Shown in pieces: positions 58,643 through 64,000 of a DNA stretch of 64,000 nt. Position 1 is the first letter of the stretch; each line of letters begins with the position of its first letter. The stretch lies in contig NC_045436.1 in NCBI RefSeq assembly GCF_002776525.5, forward strand, positions 162,564,830-162,628,829, given 5' to 3'. Position numbers and translations under genes: made by a program. Below the pieces are notes generated by a model, which was given only the letters and a program-made list of their open reading frames with translations, searched no databases and had not been told where the DNA came from. This stretch comes from Piliocolobus tephrosceles. Taxonomy: Eukaryota; Chordata; Mammalia; Primates; Cercopithecidae.

Positions 58643-59697
58643 AAAAAGTACAAAACATGCAAGAATAGGTGGTAAGCAGAGAGATGAAAACTTGATAAAA
58701 ATATCAAAAAGGAATGATAGAACTAAAGGATATTTTGACGGAAGTGAAGGCTACCTTGAACAGGCTCATCAGAAAACTAGGCATAGCTGAGGAAGGAATC
58801 GATAAGCTTGATGATACGGAATGAAAACTTCCTAACTAAAATAGAAAGTAAAAAAGAATTTAAAAAATCCAGAATACACAAGGACTGTGGGACAATTACA
58901 AAAATTGTTACATCTGCATAATTAAAATGAGAAGAGGAGATGAAAGAGAGAAAGGAACAGAACAATTATTTGAATTAAAGATGTCTGAGAACTTTTCAGA
59001 TTAATGACACACACCAAACAACACATACAGGAAACTCAAAAAGCACTGAGTACTATAAGTGGGGGGAAAAAATAGGCAACAATAACAAAAAGCCCTACAC
59101 CTTGGCAAATCTTATTCAACCTGCAGAAAATCAAAGATAAAATATTGAAAGTTGCCAGAGGTGTGGGGGTGAATAAATGCCTTAGCTCCAGAGGTGCAAG
59201 GATAAGAACTGCAGTAGACGTCTTATCAGAAACTATGCAGACAAGAAGAGAGTGGAGCGACTTATTTAAAGTATAGAAATAAAAACAAAACCACCAAGCT
59301 AGAATTCTATAATCAGTGAAATTATTCTTCAAAAGTGAAGTAGAAATAAAGAGTTCCTCAGACAACAAAATATGAAGAAATCTACTGTCAGAAGAACTGT
59401 CTTATAAAATGTTGTTAATAAATCTTCAAAGGAAAGGAAAGGAAACTAAAATAGGTAAGAAATTAACATCCACATAAAGAAACTAGTGAATGAATACATC
59501 CAGGTAAAATAAGATATTTTATTGTTTTAATTATTAATTGATTGCATTGATATTTGTTTGTTCAAAGAAATAATGTATTTAGTGATGATAAAATATGGTT
59601 AGGTAAAATGAATTACAGCAGTTTTATAAGGAACAAAAGAAAGGAGAAATTTGAGATACTCTTTTACAAGGTAATTGCACTACCCCTGAAGCAGTAT

Positions 59698-59903
59698 AGT
59701 GAGTTTGTTTGTTTGTTTGAGATGGCATCTCACTCTGTCGCCCAAACTGAAGTGCATTGGTGTGATCTCGGCTCACTGCAACCTCCACCTCCTGGGTTCA
59801 AGCGAAACTCCTGCCTCAGCCCCCCAAGTAGCTGGGATTACAACCATGCGCCACCACACCTGGCTAATTTTTTGTATTTTTAGTGGAGACAGGTTGGTCA
59901 GGC
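59698..59903 (-). mobile_element. 5'-truncated AluS-like element, minus strand
   Basis: (tttg)n tail, 'gagatggcatctcactctgt', 'ctgcaacctccacctcctgg', 'ctgggattacaaccatgcgc', 'ttttttgtatttttagtgga', then it ends inside the left arm ('gacaggttggtcaggctt'). The missing part is the Alu 5' end. Confidence 0.9.
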
Positions 59904-60001
59904 TTGAATTCAATTTTAATAACAGAAAGCTTGAAAATTCCAAAATATATGAAGTTTAAATAACACCATTCTAAATAACACGTGGGTCAAATAAAAACAG
60001 C

Positions 60002-60024
60002 AAAAAAAAAAAAAAAAAAAAAAC
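60002..60024 (+). repeat. Poly(A) tract in the L1M
   Basis: 23 A in a row, grown within L1 ORF2-derived A-rich sequence, not a retroposon tail. Confidence 0.9.
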
Positions 60025-61155
60025 AACTCAGTGGAAATATTAAAATAATCTTAACTATGTGAAATAAAAAGACAACTTATTAAAATTTGTGTGATACAGC
60101 AAAAATGGTGCTATGAAACTCTGCACCACAGTGCATATCCTTCTGTACCAATAGAAAAAACTGTATTGCCCTGACTGCATATATTATGAAATAATATTAT
60201 AAAATATTATTATATTATTCATTTTATAATTATTAGTTGTATACTGGAATTATGAATTATATAATATTCATAACATACAATATTATAAAAGAAAGGAATC
60301 AGAGCAATTTAATCCCAATAAAAACAGATGAAAGTACATAGTAAACATTAGAATAGAAATCAATGAAATTAAAATCAGAAAATCCATAAAGTCTGCAAAC
60401 CCAAATGCTGGTTTTCAAAAAGATCAATCAATTTGGCAAAATTTCTGGCTAAGCTAACCAAAAAAAAAAAAAATAAAAAAGGGAAGGCACAAATTACTAA
60501 TATTGTAAATTTAAAAATGCATCATCACTACAGATCCAATGGACATTAATAAGATATCAAAGGAATATTATGAGTAACTCTAGGCCCACTGATTAAATAA
60601 CTTAGATAAAACACACCAATTCTATGAAAGACACAAACTCCAAACAATTCACAAAATGAGAAATAATCTGAATAGCTTTATAATTATTAAATAAATTGAA
60701 AAGATAATTAATACTTTTTTTAAAGACAGTGCCAGACCAAGCTGCTTACACTAGTGAATTCTACCAAACATTTAAGAATGTTTATTAATGTTTAAAGAAT
60801 AGCAGTTCTTTACCATCTCTTTTAGATAATAGAAATAGACATTTCCTAACTAATCCTATGATGACCGCATTATACTAATTCTAAAACCACATTAAGATAT
60901 CCAAAAACAGGAAAACTACTTGCCAATATCTCTTATGAACCAAAATAAAATATCTTCAACAATACATTAGCAAGTTGAATGCAACAATGTACAATAAGAA
61001 TTATACAAAATAACCAAGTGGCATTTATTCCATGTATGCAAAGCTAGTTCCACATTTGAAAATCAATTTACCAATAGGCTAAAGAACAAAAGTCACATAA
61101 TCATACCAATGGATGCAGAAAATGCACTGGGCAAAATCCAACATACATTTATGGC

Positions 61156-61178
61156 AAAAAAAAAAAAAAAAAAAAAAA
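61156..61178 (+). repeat. Poly(A) tract in the L1M
   Basis: 23 A in a row in ORF2-derived sequence. A 99-codon frame (61109-61408) reads through it as a lysine run and is a relic of ORF2, not a gene. Confidence 0.9.
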
Positions 61179-63701
61179 TCAGAAAACTGGAGGTGAACTT
61201 CCTCACCTTGATAAAGAACATCTACAAAATAACCGCAGATAGCATTATACTTAATGGCGAGTACCTGTATATTTTTCTTCTAAGAGTAAGAACAAAGAAT
61301 GAATGTCCCCTCTCCCGAGTCTTATTAAATATTTTACTGGAGGTCCTACCTAGTACAGTAAGACAAGGAATGGTCATAAAGATATACAGATCATCAATGA
61401 AAAAATAAAACTGTCTTTTTAAAAGGATGACCGGATTATTTATGTAGAACATTCCAATGAATCAACAAGAAAACAGAACTCTGAATTAATTGTAGCAAAG
61501 TCATAGAATACAAGGTAAATATGAAAAATGCTTCCTTTATGCCAGCAATGAACAATTTGAATTTAAAATTAAAACATATTACTATTTACATCAATATCAA
61601 AAAATGAAACATTTAGGAACATATCTCACAAAATATGTACAGGATGTATATATGGAAAACTAAAATACCTGAAAAAATAAATTTTAAAATGATGTAAATT
61701 AGTAAATATACCATGTTCATGGAATATTGTTCAGATGTCCATTCTTCCAAATTGATCTATAGATTCAACACAACCCAGTCAACATTTCAGCAAACTATTT
61801 AGTGAATATTGATCAACTGATTCTAAAGTTTGTATGATAAGATAAAAGACCTGGAGTAACCAACACAATTGTGAAGAAAAAGAACAAAATAGAGGATTGA
61901 TATTACTACTCAACTTCAGACTTATGATCTTCAGACATACCAGCTTCAGCTGCAGTGATAAGAACAGCATGATACTGACAAAATAATAGACACATAGATC
62001 AAGGGAACAAAATAAAGATCCCAGAATTAGACATACCTACCTATAATCAACTTTTCTTTTATAATGGAACAAAGGCAATACAATGAAGAAAAGACAATCT
62101 TTTAACAAATAGTGCTAGATGTTCATACCCCCAAAAATCAAGAATTTAATAACTTGTACCTTTTACAAAACTTAACTCAAAACTGGTCCTAGATCAAAAT
62201 GTAAAATGCAAACCCCTAAAACTTCTAGAAAAATATAAAATGTGTGTAAACTTGTGTCTCCTAATAGTTTTTATATATAACCAAAAGTATGCTCCATGAT
62301 ACAAAGAATTGGTAAGTAGAACTTTATGAAAAATTTAAAAATTCTTCTCTGCAAATATCAATGTAAAGAGAATGAAAAGACAAGCTGTAGACTGGGAGAA
62401 AATTATGGCAAAATGCATAGTTGATAGGGGCCTTACGTTCACAACATACAAAGAACTATGAATTTTCAACAATAATAAAACAACTCAATTTAAAAACAGG
62501 CAAAATATCTGAACAGATGCTTCACCAGAGATGTACAGATAAGGATATCAAAAAAAAAATGTTTAAAACCTTTTTCATTTTAGAATTGCAAATTAATACA
62601 ACAATGAGATAGCACTATAAATCTATTAAAATGGCTAAAATCCAAACATCTGACAACATCAAATGCTGATACTTGAGGATGCAGCACAACAGAAACTCTT
62701 AGTCATTAGCGACAGGAATGCAAAATAGTGCAACAATTTTAAAATTAGTTTCACAGTTTCCTTGCTCTGTCAGCTAAAAGGGGCAAAATAGAAATTACAC
62801 CTCAGCAGCAATGAGCATATCTAGCACCTAGATACTACTTTCTAATACTACTCTCCAATAAAATAAATCAGAGGTTTTTGAAAAACAGCCGATTCTTGGA
62901 CTGGAGCAGGAAATGTACAAGATGAGCTTGGAGCATTGTGTAATGGTAGAAAGTAAAAAAGGTTTTAAAAACTGGGTGGTGATATGTCATATGAGCACAG
63001 TAGCCATTTGAAAGAGTTCCCAATGGCCAAATCTGGAACAATTTGAACAACAAATTTAAGTGGTATTGGATTATATGCCAAAATATAAAATAAATAACAA
63101 TATATTCATATTATTATAAATTATTAAATAAATGCACGAGGAAAAAGAGACGATGCATCTCCAATGAAGAATAACAAGTGAATTATGTAGAGATTCCACT
63201 TTAAAGGAGATGGAACATGACTTCGACTCTTAAGTGTAGACTGTACACAGTGACTTTTCCTTCCAAAGATTACAATTTGATAAAACAGAAGAATTATAGT
63301 AAGGGAACCTGAAAATCATCAACGGTGATAAGATGTTAATAATAGGCTTTATATATAATGAAAATGGCACTTTACCTCTATGAACTTCCTTTTAAAAAGT
63401 CACAATTCCAGTGTAATCACGAGAAAAGCTTCGAGCAAATCCCAATTGAAGAAAATTGTCAACGTCTTGAAAACCAAGATACGTGTGAGAAACCATCACA
63501 ACCAAGAAGAGTCTACGGAGACATGGCAATGAAACGTCATGTGGCATCCTCGATCAGATCCTGGAACAGGAAAATGATATTAGGTAAAAATGAAGGAAAT
63601 TGGAATAAACTGTGAACAATAGTATATACCAGTATTGGCTTATGAACTGTAACAAATATACTATGCAAATGCCCCTATTAATAGTAGAGGAAACTGTGTG
63701 T

Positions 63702-63726
63702 GCGGCGGGGCCGGGGGCGGGGGGGA
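63702..63726 (+). repeat. G-rich, CpG-containing tract in the L1M 3' UTR
   Basis: gcggcggggccgggggcggg followed by further G. It replaces the milder 'gggtgcggggtatatggg' type stretch normal at this place in L1M 3' UTRs, and meets a G-quadruplex motif. Confidence 0.88.
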
Positions 63727-63820
63727 GATAAATGTATAGAAAATTTCTGTACTATCCCCTCAGTTTTTCTGTAAACCTAAAACTGTTTTAAAAATAAAGT
63801 TTATCAAGAAAACAAAAAAT

Positions 63821-64000
63821 AAAGATGAAGTAAAGACATATTAAGGAATACACACAGTAAAAGAAGTTATCACTCTAGACCTGTGCCATCAGAAATAATA
63901 AAGGAAGTTCTCAGGCAGAAGAATAATGATACTAGACAGAAATATGGATCTATAAAAGAAGTAAAATACCTGGGAAGGAGTTAAAATTTCAGTAAATATA
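63821..64000 (+). mobile_element. Outer L1M/HAL1 fragment, right part (runs off the window)
   Basis: 'aaagatgaagtaaagacata', 'aataataaaggaagttctca', 'ggcagaagaataatgatact' and 'gacagaaatatggatctata' continue the post-ORF1 region that broke off at 57221. Truncated by the window edge. Confidence 0.65.

Larger units (their letters stand above)
57222..63805 (+). mobile_element. L1M element (about 6.1 kb without Alus), all ORFs broken
   Basis: Order on the plus strand: an L1M-type 5' region (57222-58200, e.g. 'tccaaccagagagctcggaa', 'gaaggctgtggcctacactg'), then ORF1-derived sequence (about 58200-59300, 'gggacaattacaaaaattgt', 'aggaaactcaaaaagcactg'). Next is a post-ORF1 region with 'tagaattctataatcagtga'. 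ORF2 RT-region sequence runs from about 59905 to 62760. The L1M 3' UTR (62870-63805) contains 'gaaaatggcactttacctct', 'gatcagatcctggaacagga' and 'ttttctgtaaacctaaaact'. Numerous stops and frameshifts mean no protein is made. The ORF2 N-terminal endonuclease part appears to be missing next to the Alu at 59698. Confidence 0.82.

Noticed and set aside
59036..59368. 110-codon minus-strand frame
   Set aside because: Antisense to the L1M post-ORF1 region.
63358..63615. 85-codon frame resembling a charged small protein
   Set aside because: It lies in the L1M 3' UTR, whose consensus shows the same text. Noncoding by origin.
1..64000. tRNA, 5S, U6, Y RNA or 7SK copies
   Set aside because: I looked for their conserved blocks by eye on both strands and saw none outside Alu (7SL-derived) and MIR (tRNA-derived) elements.

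Overview
This window looks like intergenic or intronic DNA from a catarrhine primate (human, ape or Old World monkey). The evidence is 14 Alu units, including AluY copies and one (50490-50784) carrying AluYf/AluYR-type diagnostic bases. There are also primate THE1/MST solo LTRs, L1MA/L1PB-type and older L1M LINEs, and a background of MIR, L2, L3/CR1 and MER5A. The DNA is clearly AT-rich. I found no protein-coding exon, tRNA, rRNA, snRNA or CRISPR array that I can support. Almost every open frame over about 100 codons is an antisense or sense reading of an Alu. The non-Alu exceptions (13886-14251, 51596-52033) resemble no family I recognise.

Layout. 0-10 kb: two MSTD-like LTRs (777-1144 +, 2897-3262 -), MER5A, an old LTR-like repeat split by an Alu (4859-5782), a second old repeat (5790-6235), nested Alus (8288-8757) and a THE1/MST LTR (9742-10071 -). 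10-25 kb: mostly unassigned sequence with MIRs, an MLT1 LTR (17555-18085), an old L1 3' end (18881-19500), an L3/CR1 fragment (19600-20015), and an L2 interrupted by an AluY that has an internal 22-bp duplication. 25-37 kb: simple repeats, including a C-rich tract (25544-25576) and a long TA-rich tract (27185-27535), L2/MIR remnants, and the longest repeat-poor stretch (about 30.9-36.1 kb). 37-47 kb: two THE1 solo LTRs (the second with a perfect 5-bp target duplication), a MIR split by an AluJ, and two same-strand L1 3' halves joined head to tail (42138-46690). 47-57 kb: four more repeats of note (two Alus, an AluYf-like copy and an MSTA/B LTR), an unexplained open segment (51480-52370) and a GC-richer minus-strand LTR-like block with CCAAT, GC-box, TATA and poly(A) signals (54288-55260). 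57-64 kb: an L1M about 6 kb long (after subtracting Alus) inserted in an older L1M/HAL1 that resumes at 63821. The inner element itself received two Alus.

There is no operon or pathway logic here. The visible history is layered retrotransposition. I did not find an undescribed biological system. The best second-look items are the LTR-like promoter block near 55 kb, the unexplained segments at 13.5-15.5 kb and 51.5-52.4 kb, the nested L1 structure, and the unstable simple repeats. Subfamily names were assigned by eye from remembered consensus patterns, so boundaries are approximate.
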